Part shown: in pieces, positions 7,844 to 15,009 of the stretch | Layout: each line of letters opens with the position of its first letter | Position numbering within the stretch: the first letter of the stretch is position 1 | Source: JAVBUZ01 sp031554725 | Lineage (GTDB): Bacteria > Bacillota > Clostridia > Lachnospirales > Lachnospiraceae | Assembly: GCA_031554725.1 (NCBI GenBank) | Contig: JAVBUZ010000076.1 | Coordinates: 1 to 16,089, forward strand | DNA length: 16,089 nucleotides | Direction: 5' to 3' | The notes under the pieces: generated by a model | Databases searched by the model: none | What the model was told of the DNA's origin: nothing | The model's input: only the letters and a program-made list of their open reading frames with translations | Program-made: the position numbers and the translations under genes

Positions 7844-8535
7844 TATACCTTAAACCTATAGCCTACACCCCAAATGGTTTCGATGTATTGAGGCTTTGCA
7901 GTATCCACTTCAATCTTTTCCCTAATCTTTTTAATATGAACGGTTACTGTCGCAATATCACCAATAGAATCCATATCCCATATTTCACGGAATAAATCAT
8001 CTTTCGTAAATACATGATTAGGATTTTCCGCTAAGAAAGTAAGTAAGTCGAATTCTTTGGTGGTAAAGGTTCTTTCTTCACCTTCTACATAGACACGGCG
8101 TGCTGTTTTATCAATGCGTATACCTCTAATTTCCACAATATCATTCTGCGCTTTTTGAGAAGTACCTACAAGTCTATCATAACGTGCAAGATGTGCTTTT
8201 ACCCTTGCTACTAACTCACTTGGACTAAAAGGCTTTGTTAGGTAATCATCCGCACCTAGACCAAGTCCTCTAATCTTATCAATATCATCCTTTTTAGCTG
8301 AAACCATCAAAATAGGAATATTTTTTTCTTCTCTAATCTTTTTACAAACCTCAAAACCTTCCATTCCAGGAAGCATAAGGTCAAGTACCACTAAATCAAA
8401 GTCACCTTCTAATGCTGCCTTTAAGCCAACATCTCCAGCATTCTCAATCTGTACTTGAAAATCACTTAATTCTAAATAATCCTTCTCTAAATCTGCAATC
8501 GCTTCTTCATCTTCAATAATTAAAATCTTACTCAT
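7843..8535 (-). CDS. OmpR/PhoB-family response regulator
   Basis: 230 residues. Receiver domain 1-120 with the acidic pair E8-D9, phospho-acceptor Asp52 (VVLDLMLPGMEG), Ser79 and Lys101 (DDYLTKPFSP). Winged-helix DNA-binding domain about 133-229, with TTKEFDLLTFLAENPNHVF and the closing VTVHIKKIREKIE ... ETIWGVGYRFKV. Twelve nt separate it from the kinase gene and the AGGAGG ribosome site overlaps the kinase stop, so the pair is made together. Phosphorylated by the adjacent kinase, it would bind direct repeats at target promoters. Targets are likely to include its own operon, which carries envelope genes downstream; this last point is inference. Confidence 0.93.
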   Translation of the reverse strand: MSKILIIEDEEAIADLEKDYLELSDFQVQIENAGDVGLKAALEGDFDLVVLDLMLPGMEGFEVCKKIREEKNIPILMVSAKKDDIDKIRGLGLGADDYLTKPFSPSELVARVKAHLARYDRLVGTSQKAQNDIVEIRGIRIDKTARRVYVEGEERTFTTKEFDLLTFLAENPNHVFTKDDLFREIWDMDSIGDIATVTVHIKKIREKIEVDTAKPQYIETIWGVGYRFKV

Positions 8536-8547
8536 CTATAAATCCTC

Positions 8548-10026
8548 CTATTCTTTCTGCAATTCTTTATATTTTCTAAGCACAAAGTGTATACAGGTTC
8601 CCTCACCTTGCTTACTTGTTGCCCAAATGTAACCACCATGATCTTCGATTATTTTTTTGACAATAGAAAGTCCAATTCCACTTCCTCCTTGTGAAGAGTT
8701 TCTAGAAGCATCCGTTCGATAAAATCGTTCAAATACTTTGGGTAAGTCTTTAGCGGCTATACCTTTTCCGTTATCTTCTATTTCTATATGAATGGAATCT
8801 GTTTCGTCTAAAATTCGAATATCAATAACGCCTTTTTCCTTATCCATATATTTTGCACTATTACCAATAATGTTATTAATAACACGCTTCATTTGTTCTG
8901 GATCAGCAATAACTAAGGTGTCATGATCAGCTAAATTAGAATAATTTAGTTCGATATTTTTAGATTCTAAATCCAAGCCGACCTCTTCAATACAATCACC
9001 AAAATATTCTGCCACATTGATTCTGTGGAAATTATACGGAATACGATTATTGTCAATTCCTGAATAAATTGTAAGCTCATTTATCAACCTGTCCATATCA
9101 TTGGCTTTATTATAAACGGTCTTAATATAATTATCCATCTTCTCAGGTGTGTCTGCGACTCCATCCATAATGCCTTCCATATAACCTTTAATCGCTGTAA
9201 TTGGAGTCTTTAAATCATGGGATATATTACTAATCAGCTCTCTATTTTGCTTTTCCTGTAGCATCTGCTCTTCTGTCGATTCCTTAAGACGCAGCCTCAT
9301 ATCCTCATAGTTTCGATAAAGCTCACCAATTTCGCCGTCCTTACCGGAGGAAAGCATGTAGTCAAAGTTTCCTTCTTTAATCTTACACATAGCAAGATTT
9401 AATTCCCTAACTGGGCTAAACACCCCTCTATGAATCCATCTTGTAAGCAAAATACTTGTAAATGCCAAAATAAGCACTACAGCAATACACATATCAATAA
9501 GTAGCTGTTTTGAAATCAAGTTAATCATTTTTGTAATAATGAAAATGCTACCCTGACTACCATCTGCAAAAACAAAATCTACTTGCTTTACAAACTTTTG
9601 CATATCACTAAAGTAATAACTCTCACCAGCTTGTGCATTTGCCAAGCCAAAGCTAGGAAGCTTGTCGAAAATTTCTGCTGCTGCAACTTTATTTCCCGTA
9701 TAATATATTTCTTTATCCTTGCGTACAATTAAGTAGGAACGTTTTCCCAAATGCTTAGAAGCAATTCCTTCTAAATAAGATATATCCTCTATCACCGTTT
9801 CATCTTCTTGTATCTGACTAAGTAATTCTTGATAAACTAATTCCGTTTGAAGATTGATACTTTGGATATTCTCAGACATCTGGGTGTAATCCACCTCTTC
9901 TAAGCCGTAGTTTTGTTGTGAATTAATTAAATACACTCCGATTCCCATAAAGGCAATGGATAGTAAAACTACAGGAACAACTATAATGGTAGCAAAAGTT
10001 ACCAACAGTCTTGTTTTAAACTTCAT
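8548..10026 (-). CDS. Membrane sensor histidine kinase
   Basis: 492 residues. Membrane helices at about 8-34 and 175-195 enclose an extracytoplasmic sensor of about 140 residues with no recognised ligand motif. A HAMP linker follows (about 196-250), then HisKA with phospho-acceptor His270 in ELISNISHDLKTPITAIKG, and the HATPase domain: N box NNIIGNSAKY (384-393), G1 DNGKGI (418-423), F box FERFYRTD, and G2 GGSGIGLSIVKKI (447-459). All catalytic boxes are intact. First gene of the long minus-strand run. The ATG follows GAGAGGTAG. Upstream lies the structured element at 10059-10245, which would form part of its 5' leader if the promoter lies beyond it. The signal sensed is unknown. Confidence 0.93.
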   Translation of the reverse strand: MKFKTRLLVTFATIIVVPVVLLSIAFMGIGVYLINSQQNYGLEEVDYTQMSENIQSINLQTELVYQELLSQIQEDETVIEDISYLEGIASKHLGKRSYLIVRKDKEIYYTGNKVAAAEIFDKLPSFGLANAQAGESYYFSDMQKFVKQVDFVFADGSQGSIFIITKMINLISKQLLIDMCIAVVLILAFTSILLTRWIHRGVFSPVRELNLAMCKIKEGNFDYMLSSGKDGEIGELYRNYEDMRLRLKESTEEQMLQEKQNRELISNISHDLKTPITAIKGYMEGIMDGVADTPEKMDNYIKTVYNKANDMDRLINELTIYSGIDNNRIPYNFHRINVAEYFGDCIEEVGLDLESKNIELNYSNLADHDTLVIADPEQMKRVINNIIGNSAKYMDKEKGVIDIRILDETDSIHIEIEDNGKGIAAKDLPKVFERFYRTDASRNSSQGGSGIGLSIVKKIIEDHGGYIWATSKQGEGTCIHFVLRKYKELQKE

Positions 10027-10058
10027 CTCTTTCTACCTCTCGTAAACGAATTACTTTT

Positions 10059-10245
10059 TCATGCAAGCATAAAGTCACGACTTTTTCACCCTAGTGGTAC
10101 TGCGGATTACCTCGCATTTCATGCTCGCGTAATCCTAAAACATTCGAATTTCGCCCTACTCGGGCTACTTTCTCATGTTTTACGGGTTCCAAGGTCATCA
10201 TTTCTCATGCAAGCATGAAATGATGACTTTTTCACCCTAGTACCA
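10059..10245. repeat. Structured intergenic element: two 37-bp direct repeats around nested hairpins
   Basis: Copy 1 (10059-10095) and copy 2 (10205-10241) match at 32 of 37 positions; both contain ATGCAAGCAT and end CTTTTTCACCCTAGT. Between and within them are several inverted repeats: AAAGTC/GACTTT (10071-10084), GGATTAC/GTAATCC (10104-10110 with 10129-10135), TAAAACAT/ATGTTTTA (10136-10143 with 10175-10182) enclosing GCCC/GGGC, and GTCATCATTT/AAATGATGAC (10194-10203 with 10218-10227) extended by CATGC/GCATG. TGGTAC (10095-10100) and GTACCA (10240-10245) bracket the whole. Two hairpins end in T runs on the plus strand. It could be a dispersed palindromic repeat, a leader RNA of the kinase operon or a small RNA; the sequence alone does not decide. 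Confidence 0.6.
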
Positions 10246-10328
10246 TATTATCACTCTTTCTTATAAAAAGAAATTAAATGAACGAAATATTACCATTAAA
10301 AAAATATAAATTAATTTCAAAAAATGTA

Positions 10329-10356
10329 TTGACTTATTCCAAAAATGAGATATACT
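10329..10356 (+). promoter_or_regulatory. Sigma-A promoter of perR-rubrerythrin
   Basis: TTGACT (10329-10334) and TATACT (10351-10356), each five of six consensus bases, are 16 nt apart. The start of transcription should fall near 10363, inside the operator that follows. Confidence 0.7.
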
Positions 10357-10381
10357 AATATTAGTAACGATTACTAATATT
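10357..10381 (+). promoter_or_regulatory. Fur/PerR-family operator with 11-bp perfect arms
   Basis: AATATTAGTAA (10357-10367) and TTACTAATATT (10371-10381) are exact inverted repeats around CGA. The left part also forms a separate 12-bp palindrome, ACTAATATTAGT (10355-10366), so TACTAATATT occurs twice in direct orientation. The site covers the expected transcription start and ends 3 nt before the ribosome site, so a bound repressor would block initiation. Autorepression by the PerR made from this transcript is the natural reading. Confidence 0.72.
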
Positions 10382-10396
10382 GAAAAGGAGAACCTC

Positions 10397-10783
10397 ATGG
10401 CCCTGAAGCATAGTCGTCAAAGAGAAGAAATCAAAAATTTTCTTATGACTAGAAAAGACCATCCTACCGCCGATGTTGTTTATATGAATGTTCGCAAAGA
10501 ATATCCCAATATCAGTCTTGGTACTGTTTACAGAAATTTGACCTTATTAGCAGATATGGGAGAAATTCTTAGAATCAGAGTTGGCGACGGAATTGACCAC
10601 TTTGATGCCGACACCTCTGATCATTATCACTTCATATGTAAGGAATGTGGAAGTGTTATTGATTTAGAAATGGAAGCAATTGATTCCATTCTTGATACTG
10701 CCGGAGAAAAATTTGATGGTCATATTGACGGTCATATAACTTATTTTTATGGCACTTGCGGAAATTGCACCCAAAAGTCCTAG
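10397..10783 (+). CDS. perR: PerR-type peroxide-sensing repressor (Fur family)
   Basis: 128 residues, slightly short for Fur/PerR because the N-terminus is trimmed. Winged helix at about 5-62 with the recognition segment ISLGTVYRNLTLLADMGEI. Structural zinc is held by C81-x2-C84 and C121-x2-C124. The regulatory metal ligands of Bacillus PerR all have equivalents: His22 (HPTAD), Asp70, His76, His78 (HFDADTSDHYHFIC) and Asp89. Asp at the position of PerR Asp104 together with the neighbouring rubrerythrin argues for PerR rather than Fur. Iron-catalysed oxidation of the His ligands would release the repressor from DNA. Promoter, operator and AAGGAG ribosome site are directly upstream; the rubrerythrin gene follows after 41 nt with no terminator. 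Confidence 0.88.
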   Translation: MALKHSRQREEIKNFLMTRKDHPTADVVYMNVRKEYPNISLGTVYRNLTLLADMGEILRIRVGDGIDHFDADTSDHYHFICKECGSVIDLEMEAIDSILDTAGEKFDGHIDGHITYFYGTCGNCTQKS

Positions 10784-10824
10784 CAACTATTAATTATTTT
10801 TCAAAGAAAAAGGAGAGCAAAATT

Positions 10825-11364
10825 ATGAAATTTGTATGTAGCGTATGTGGTTATGTTCACGAAGGAGATGCAGCACCAGAAAAATGCCCAATTTGTGGAG
10901 TAGGTCCTGAAAAATTTACAGTTCAAGCCGGTGAAAAAGTATGGGCAGCAGAACACGTTGTTGGTGTTGCTCAGGGTACACCTGAAGATATTATAAAAGA
11001 CCTTCGCGCAAACTTTGAAGGCGAATGCTCAGAAGTTGGTATGTATTTAGCAATGGCTAGAGTAGCACATAGAGAAGGTTATCCTGAAATCGGCCTTTAC
11101 TGGGAAAAAGCTGCTTGGGAAGAAGCAGAACACGCAGCAAAATTTGCTGAGCTTTTAGGCGAAGTTGTTACTGATTCTACAAAGAAAAACCTAGAAATGC
11201 GTGTTGACGCTGAAAACGGCGCAACTACAGGTAAGTTTGACCTTGCAAAACGTGCAAAAGACCTTAACCTAGACGCAATCCACGATACCGTTCATGAAAT
11301 GGCTAGAGATGAAGCAAGACATGGCAAGGCATTTGAAGGACTGTTAAAGAGATACTTTAGTTAA
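10825..11364 (+). CDS. Reverse rubrerythrin (rubredoxin domain first), peroxide reductase
   Basis: 179 residues from the ATG at 10825, which has AAAAAGGAGAG 9 nt upstream; a longer in-frame ATG at 10756 lies inside perR and lacks a site. Residues 1-34 are a rubredoxin-like FeS4 domain (C5-x2-C8, C21-x2-C24). Residues about 55-179 are a ferritin-like di-iron four-helix bundle with EAEH (100-103, second Glu at 102) and DEARH (162-166) ExxH-type ligands plus Glu67/Glu70 on the first helix. Normal rubrerythrins have the domains the other way round; this order is that of the clostridial reverse rubrerythrins, which reduce hydrogen peroxide and oxygen using electrons from NADH via rubredoxin-type carriers. 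Co-transcribed with perR and so expected to be induced by peroxide. A hairpin terminator follows 28 nt after the stop. Confidence 0.92.
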   Translation: MKFVCSVCGYVHEGDAAPEKCPICGVGPEKFTVQAGEKVWAAEHVVGVAQGTPEDIIKDLRANFEGECSEVGMYLAMARVAHREGYPEIGLYWEKAAWEEAEHAAKFAELLGEVVTDSTKKNLEMRVDAENGATTGKFDLAKRAKDLNLDAIHDTVHEMARDEARHGKAFEGLLKRYFS

Positions 11365-11392
11365 GCTGCAAGCCATGCAATAAGACAAAAAT

Positions 11393-11423
11393 AACGCCCT
11401 GCGAGTTTACTCGTGAGGGCGTT
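11393..11423 (+). terminator. Hairpin terminator, probably bidirectional, between convergent operons
   Basis: AACGCCCT (11393-11400) pairs with AGGGCGTT (11416-11423), with CGAG/CTCG inside the loop extending the stem. On plus it is followed by TTTATT and ends the perR-rubrerythrin transcript. On minus the stem is followed by TTATTTTTG, so it can also stop the operon arriving from the right. Confidence 0.8.
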
Positions 11424-11426
11424 TAT

Positions 11427-11516
11427 TAGTGGCTTATTATACGGCGCCAGCCGTCTAGCGAGAAGTAGCGGAGCGGATTCGAGCTGGGCATGGCTTATTC
11501 TAGGCGCCAGCCACTA
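11427..11516. repeat. 90-bp GC-rich element with nested inverted and direct repeats
   Basis: Ends are an 8-bp inverted repeat, TAGTGGCT (11427-11434) and AGCCACTA (11509-11516). Inside, GGCGCC occurs at 11443-11448 and 11503-11508 and AGCC (11449-11452) can pair with GGCT (11492-11495), so the two ends can fold into a long broken stem. The same units also form direct repeats (GGCTTATT followed by GGCGCCAGCC, at 11431 and 11492). The centre (about 11455-11490) is much richer in G+C than the genes around it. It lies in the convergent gap and would be in the 3' end of the minus operon. It resembles a small non-autonomous repeat or structured RNA; identity unknown. Confidence 0.55.
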
Positions 11517-11526
11517 CATGTTGCAT

Positions 11527-11817
11527 TTACCATGCCTTAACATAATCTTTTGCAAGCTCAGTCAAATGCTCGACAATATTAGGATTCCAGTGAATTTTCT
11601 TTGGTAATTCCTCACATGGAAATTCTGCACACAGTCCACAGAACTGAACCTTATGTTCCCTTGCACACTTATGTATTGGACATTGCCCCGAATTCATCCA
11701 TTCTTTACAATGACCATCGGATTCTATACATCCTTGGCATTGCCCTTCTTTCTTTTTTTCGCACCCCTCACAGCATTCACCGCAGGCAGTGACTTTTGAA
11801 AAATCTGCTTTATCCAT
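11527..11817 (-). CDS. DUF3795 cysteine-rich protein
   Basis: 96 residues with 12 cysteines in the DUF3795 arrangement: ACGECCEGC near the start (C12, C15, C16, C19), then C27/C30/C37, CPIHKC (46-51), and FCGLCAEFPCEELP with C60, C63, C68. The pattern suggests bound metal (zinc or iron-sulfur), but no activity is established for the family to my knowledge. AAAGGAT precedes the ATG. Last gene of the minus-strand run, 20 nt after the acetyltransferase stop; the bidirectional terminator lies about 100 nt beyond its stop. DUF3795 genes often sit beside acetyltransferases in Clostridia, as here. Confidence 0.82.
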   Translation of the reverse strand: MDKADFSKVTACGECCEGCEKKKEGQCQGCIESDGHCKEWMNSGQCPIHKCAREHKVQFCGLCAEFPCEELPKKIHWNPNIVEHLTELAKDYVKAW

Positions 11818-11837
11818 AAATCATTTTATCCTTTCAC

Positions 11838-12443
11838 CTAGAAAGGTCTAATATTTTTCCTCATAACAAGCCCTTGCTTGGCCTCAAAAACCACCTGAAA
11901 TCCATTTTTTATATACATTTCATAATGTCCACCAAAATCGGATGATTGATAACTAGATTCTTTGTATGGATATACCTCTACAACATCAAAACCTTCCTGT
12001 AGTGCATCCTCACATACTCGCTTCAATAACTGAGTAGCAATTCCTTTTCTTTTCATCTCTGGTGCAATCACAAAGCAAAATATAGATTTCACCTTTATAT
12101 CCGCACCCCCTTCGTCCAAAGGTACGTAATCCATAAATCTTCGCCAACTAGCACATTTTAAACAATCTGCTTTTGTATTGGCGTTGCACCATCCAACGAC
12201 TTCATCGCCATAATAAGCAAGATAGCCTTGAATGTTATTATCTCTAACATATTGGAAGGCATATTTTCTTCTTTCCTCTACCTTTGAGAAATCTTTGCCC
12301 TCATAATCATCATTACACCAACAGACACAGTAACATTTATGTTCATCTACATTATCATCGTGTAGCGTAGTGTCAAAAAAACGTACATAGTCTTCTGCCA
12401 AATCTGGAACTAGCTTACGCACCTCAATATCCAAGTTCTTCAT
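11838..12443 (-). CDS. GNAT-family N-acetyltransferase
   Basis: 201 residues from the ATG at 12443. The acetyl-CoA-binding motif is IFCFVIAPEMKRKGIATQLL (121-140), with R132-K-G-I-A-T as the Q/RxxGxG/A loop. The C-terminal YEMYIKNGFQVVFEAKQGLV is the usual GNAT end. An insertion with CYCVCWCNDDY (37-47) and CLKCASW (94-100) holds six cysteines, unusual in general GNATs but known in a clostridial subgroup. A TTG at 12446 is in frame and adjacent, but the ATG is the more likely start; GAGGTGAT lies about 8 nt upstream. It overlaps the LUD gene by 20 nt, indicating coupled translation. The acceptor substrate is unknown. Confidence 0.82.
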   Translation of the reverse strand: MKNLDIEVRKLVPDLAEDYVRFFDTTLHDDNVDEHKCYCVCWCNDDYEGKDFSKVEERRKYAFQYVRDNNIQGYLAYYGDEVVGWCNANTKADCLKCASWRRFMDYVPLDEGGADIKVKSIFCFVIAPEMKRKGIATQLLKRVCEDALQEGFDVVEVYPYKESSYQSSDFGGHYEMYIKNGFQVVFEAKQGLVMRKNIRPF

Positions 12444-13038
12444 CAATTAGTATCACCTCAAATTCTCCTGTCATTGGCTTATCCCATAAAACAGAAAGTC
12501 CTCTACAAATTCTTTCTGAGCTTTTACAAGCATAGCATTTGTCACCTTTGACTGCACAAGGAGTCTTTACACCTATCCTTCTTGCGTTCAAAGGTGCTGC
12601 TATATTTCTAGCACGATACAACGCTCTATCATAATCGCTCTCAATTTTATTTCTTCCAACTACAAAATAAACCTTCTCATGACCATAAAAAATAGACGCA
12701 ACTCGATTACAATTTCCATCAATATTTATAATCTCTCCCGTTTCAGCCAATCCGTTTACAGAGGAAATATAGATATTGGCTCCATTTGCCTGTAGTCTTA
12801 CCTCTTTACTTGTTCTTCCAACCGGTATTCGCTGATGCCAAAATACAGTATTATGCGCACTAAGTATCTCATATAAACCCATCTGTTCTAGCGTCACAGA
12901 ACCGCCAAACCCTACCGTTTGTCCATCAATTTGGGCATCTATGTATTCTGACGCCTGTAAAGCAGTCTCAAAGCAAGTTACTATATAACCTCTATCGCGC
13001 AGTCTTTGTTGCACAATTGTAAATTTCTCATTTCCCAT
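12424..13038 (-). CDS. LUD-domain (DUF1121-type) lactate-utilisation-like protein
   Basis: 204 residues spanning one complete LUD domain. Key blocks: GFGGSVTLEQMGLYEIL (43-59), FWHQ (66-69), GLAETGEIINIDGNCNRVA (96-114), YFVVGRNKI (124-132) and a C-terminal cluster PCAVKGDKCYACKSSERIC with C161, C168, C171 and C178, ending ILIDEELGY. The single-domain form with four late cysteines is the anaerobe DUF1121 type rather than aerobic LutC; the cysteines may bind a metal or cluster. Family members are linked to lactate oxidation, but no lutA/lutB partner is present here, so that role is not supported by context. It overlaps the Nudix gene by 11 nt and the acetyltransferase gene by 20 nt. Confidence 0.87.
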   Translation of the reverse strand: MGNEKFTIVQQRLRDRGYIVTCFETALQASEYIDAQIDGQTVGFGGSVTLEQMGLYEILSAHNTVFWHQRIPVGRTSKEVRLQANGANIYISSVNGLAETGEIINIDGNCNRVASIFYGHEKVYFVVGRNKIESDYDRALYRARNIAAPLNARRIGVKTPCAVKGDKCYACKSSERICRGLSVLWDKPMTGEFEVILIDEELGY

Positions 13039-13468
13039 CCCTATTTTTTAGCCTCCTTTTTGCTTCTTCCATTAGCTTCGGTTGAATTTCTGGATAAGTC
13101 CAGTTTTCAACTAAATCCTCCACTAATATTATTTTTTCAATTTCACTATGTAGTTCATTCTCGAATTTACTTATATCAGCAAAATAAAGCATTCCATATG
13201 ATTCGTCTACATCAGAGCTATTTTCTCTGACAACAGAATATACACATACAGGCTCAATCTCAAATTCCAAAGCTCCTGTTTCTTCATAAAGCTCCCTTTT
13301 TGCCGTCTCTAAAATATTCTCACCACATTCTCTATGGCCACCAGGCACTTCGTAGGTATCTCTTTCTTTATGCTTACAAAATACCCATTTACCGCCCGCT
13401 TTTGAAATAATTACAGCAAATTTTAATAAGTCATCATTTACCGATTCATAGAAGTTAACTTTTATCAT
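13028..13468 (-). CDS. Nudix hydrolase
   Basis: 146 residues. The Nudix box is complete at 44-66 (G-x5-E-x7-REL-x-EETG: GHRECGENILETAKRELYEE then TG), giving the Mg2+ and diphosphate site. A strand preceding the box (WVFCKHKERDTYEVPGGHRE) matches MutT-like members. The enzyme should hydrolyse a nucleoside diphosphate linked to another group; substrate not predictable. AAAGG precedes the ATG; the stop overlaps the LUD gene by 11 nt. It is the second Nudix domain of this operon, the other being fused to the esterase two genes upstream. Confidence 0.9.
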   Translation of the reverse strand: MIKVNFYESVNDDLLKFAVIISKAGGKWVFCKHKERDTYEVPGGHRECGENILETAKRELYEETGALEFEIEPVCVYSVVRENSSDVDESYGMLYFADISKFENELHSEIEKIILVEDLVENWTYPEIQPKLMEEAKRRLKNRDGK

Positions 13469-13489
13469 TTCGCAATAATACCTTTCAAC

Positions 13490-14974
13490 TTAATCTATTG
13501 TTTTATACAGTAAAGTCATTGCCTCATCACTTGCACATGGAATATCCGGCTCAATTAAGCCTTCCTTATAGTCAATACGATACCACTTCTTGGTTGATAT
13601 CTGCATATAAAGCTGGGACTGCGGAAGCTTGAATGAAGAAATATCTCCATAGCTATTGGGGTCATTGCCAGAAGCCTCTCCAATAATAAGTCCCATTTCA
13701 TTGTCTTTAACGTATTCTGCGAAATCCATGGCCGAACTAAAGCTATTTGCTGCGGTGATTAAGTACAAATCCCCTTCAAATAGCAAGTCTTCACATTTTA
13801 TATTTTCAATTATGGATTGCTCAAAATTAATAAAAAAACAACCTAATCTCCACTTCGATGCCCATTCCTTGTAGGAATCAATATTCATATACCGAAAGAA
13901 CTCGTTTGCTACTCCAGAATGACCACCATTATTTCCACGTAAATCCACTGCTACATTTGTTATGCCTTGTTCTTTTACTTCGGTGAACATATCCTTTAGG
14001 CAACTCATATACTCTTCATTAAGAATACAGCTTGTTAATGTAAGCACCGCCACATTATGCTCTACATCAATGTCATAGTACACAAAATTACTAGCACTCT
14101 CATTACTGTTATCTATTTCATTATAAACCAAATACTCATCATATGTAAGGAAATCTTCTTTTGAGGCATGCTGCTCAATCAATTCGCCCGTTTCTGTTTC
14201 ATAGGTATAAATAACACCTTCATCTACGCTTATATCAAGATAATCTAATCCCTCAATAGATACTATGTGATTTTTAAGTCTTATTAGTCCCCAATCCTCT
14301 GTTTCAAAACTCATTTTACTTGCATTTGCCGCAAGCAAATCTTCAAGGCTAGTCCCATTAATCATAACTACCCTATCTCCAGCCACATTATGCTTATAGG
14401 TGTATTTCATATATCTTGCGTCACCAAAATTGGTCGAAACTGATGTATGGGCATCCTTTAGCAAAGAAAAAATGCCTTCCACCTCCTGAGCAAATCTATT
14501 GATAGTAATTTCTTCCATCGCTTGTAAGTTTTCTACTGCCATCTCATACCTAGCTTTAATATCTGATGGCACCACATTATAAAGTGCAGGATGTAGCTTT
14601 TTCAAGTAATGCATAGCATAATCAAGGTCCGCCTTTGCCTGCTTATACGTTAATATGTAATTGTAGTCCTTGGAATTGTAATTAACATTGCTTCGTAAAG
14701 AAATACTATTCCAATATGGGTTACAAAAACTACCAAATAAGGTTACTAAAATAACCACAAGGCTAATGCACGTCACAATTGTCTTCTTCGTATATTTTCC
14801 CTTATGGCTTCTCCACAAATAAATGATACCCAATAAAACGGAGCCGGCAAATACCATGCAAACCCATTCTGAAAAATATAATACAAACAGGTTTAGCGGT
14901 ATTACTGCAATTGCCAATATATTTATAATACAATATATGATTGCCAATAATAGCTTGAATTTCTTTTTTTCCAT
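13490..14974 (-). CDS. S41-family peptidase-like protein with N-terminal membrane helices
   Basis: 494 residues. Three hydrophobic segments (about 8-32, 37-54, 66-82) place the rest outside the cell. The C-terminal two thirds is an S41 (C-terminal-processing/tricorn-like) domain: LLKDAHTSV (171-179) with His176, VAVDLRGNNGGHSGV (341-355), the nucleophile region ANSFSSAMDFA (409-419) with likely catalytic Ser413, IGEASG (431-436) and the closing GLIEPDIPC (472-480). No PDZ domain is evident between them. Likely an extracytoplasmic protease or hydrolase of unknown substrate. It starts 35 nt after the esterase-Nudix gene with AAGGAG upstream, and ends 21 nt before the Nudix gene. Confidence 0.82.
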   Translation of the reverse strand: MEKKKFKLLLAIIYCIINILAIAVIPLNLFVLYFSEWVCMVFAGSVLLGIIYLWRSHKGKYTKKTIVTCISLVVILVTLFGSFCNPYWNSISLRSNVNYNSKDYNYILTYKQAKADLDYAMHYLKKLHPALYNVVPSDIKARYEMAVENLQAMEEITINRFAQEVEGIFSLLKDAHTSVSTNFGDARYMKYTYKHNVAGDRVVMINGTSLEDLLAANASKMSFETEDWGLIRLKNHIVSIEGLDYLDISVDEGVIYTYETETGELIEQHASKEDFLTYDEYLVYNEIDNSNESASNFVYYDIDVEHNVAVLTLTSCILNEEYMSCLKDMFTEVKEQGITNVAVDLRGNNGGHSGVANEFFRYMNIDSYKEWASKWRLGCFFINFEQSIIENIKCEDLLFEGDLYLITAANSFSSAMDFAEYVKDNEMGLIIGEASGNDPNSYGDISSFKLPQSQLYMQISTKKWYRIDYKEGLIEPDIPCASDEAMTLLYKTID

Positions 14975-15009
14975 TTACTCTTTTGCTCCTTAATAGAAGA
15001 ATCCTCTTT

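Larger units (their letters stand above)
10027..10396. other. 370-bp divergent intergenic region between kinase and perR
   Basis: No open reading frame of note. From left: 32 nt of leader with the kinase ribosome site, the hairpin-rich element (10059-10245), an 80-nt very AT-rich stretch (10246-10328) that may hold the kinase promoter on the minus strand though no clear -35/-10 pair was found, then the perR promoter and operator (10329-10381) and the AAGGAG ribosome site (10385-10390). Confidence 0.7.

Noticed and set aside
10059..10241. CRISPR-like array from the two 37-bp repeats
   Set aside because: Only two copies, 86% alike, with a 109-nt hairpin-rich interval and no cas genes; repeats are themselves part of hairpins.
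10756..10824. Longer start for the rubrerythrin gene
   Set aside because: The extension overlaps perR, has no ribosome site and no family similarity; the ATG at 10825 has a strong site and begins the rubredoxin domain.
11455..11495. Possible tRNA-like segment on the minus strand (contains TCGAATCC)
   Set aside because: No acceptor stem, anticodon arm or CCA-side pairing could be assembled around it; the match is to a T-loop only.
11413..11607. 64-residue plus-strand open frame in the convergent gap
   Set aside because: It starts inside the terminator stem, runs through the repeat element and overlaps the DUF3795 gene antisense; no ribosome site.
13028..13038. Frameshift between the Nudix and LUD genes because of the overlap
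   Set aside because: Both genes have full-length domains with normal ends, so the 11-nt overlap is ordinary operon packing.
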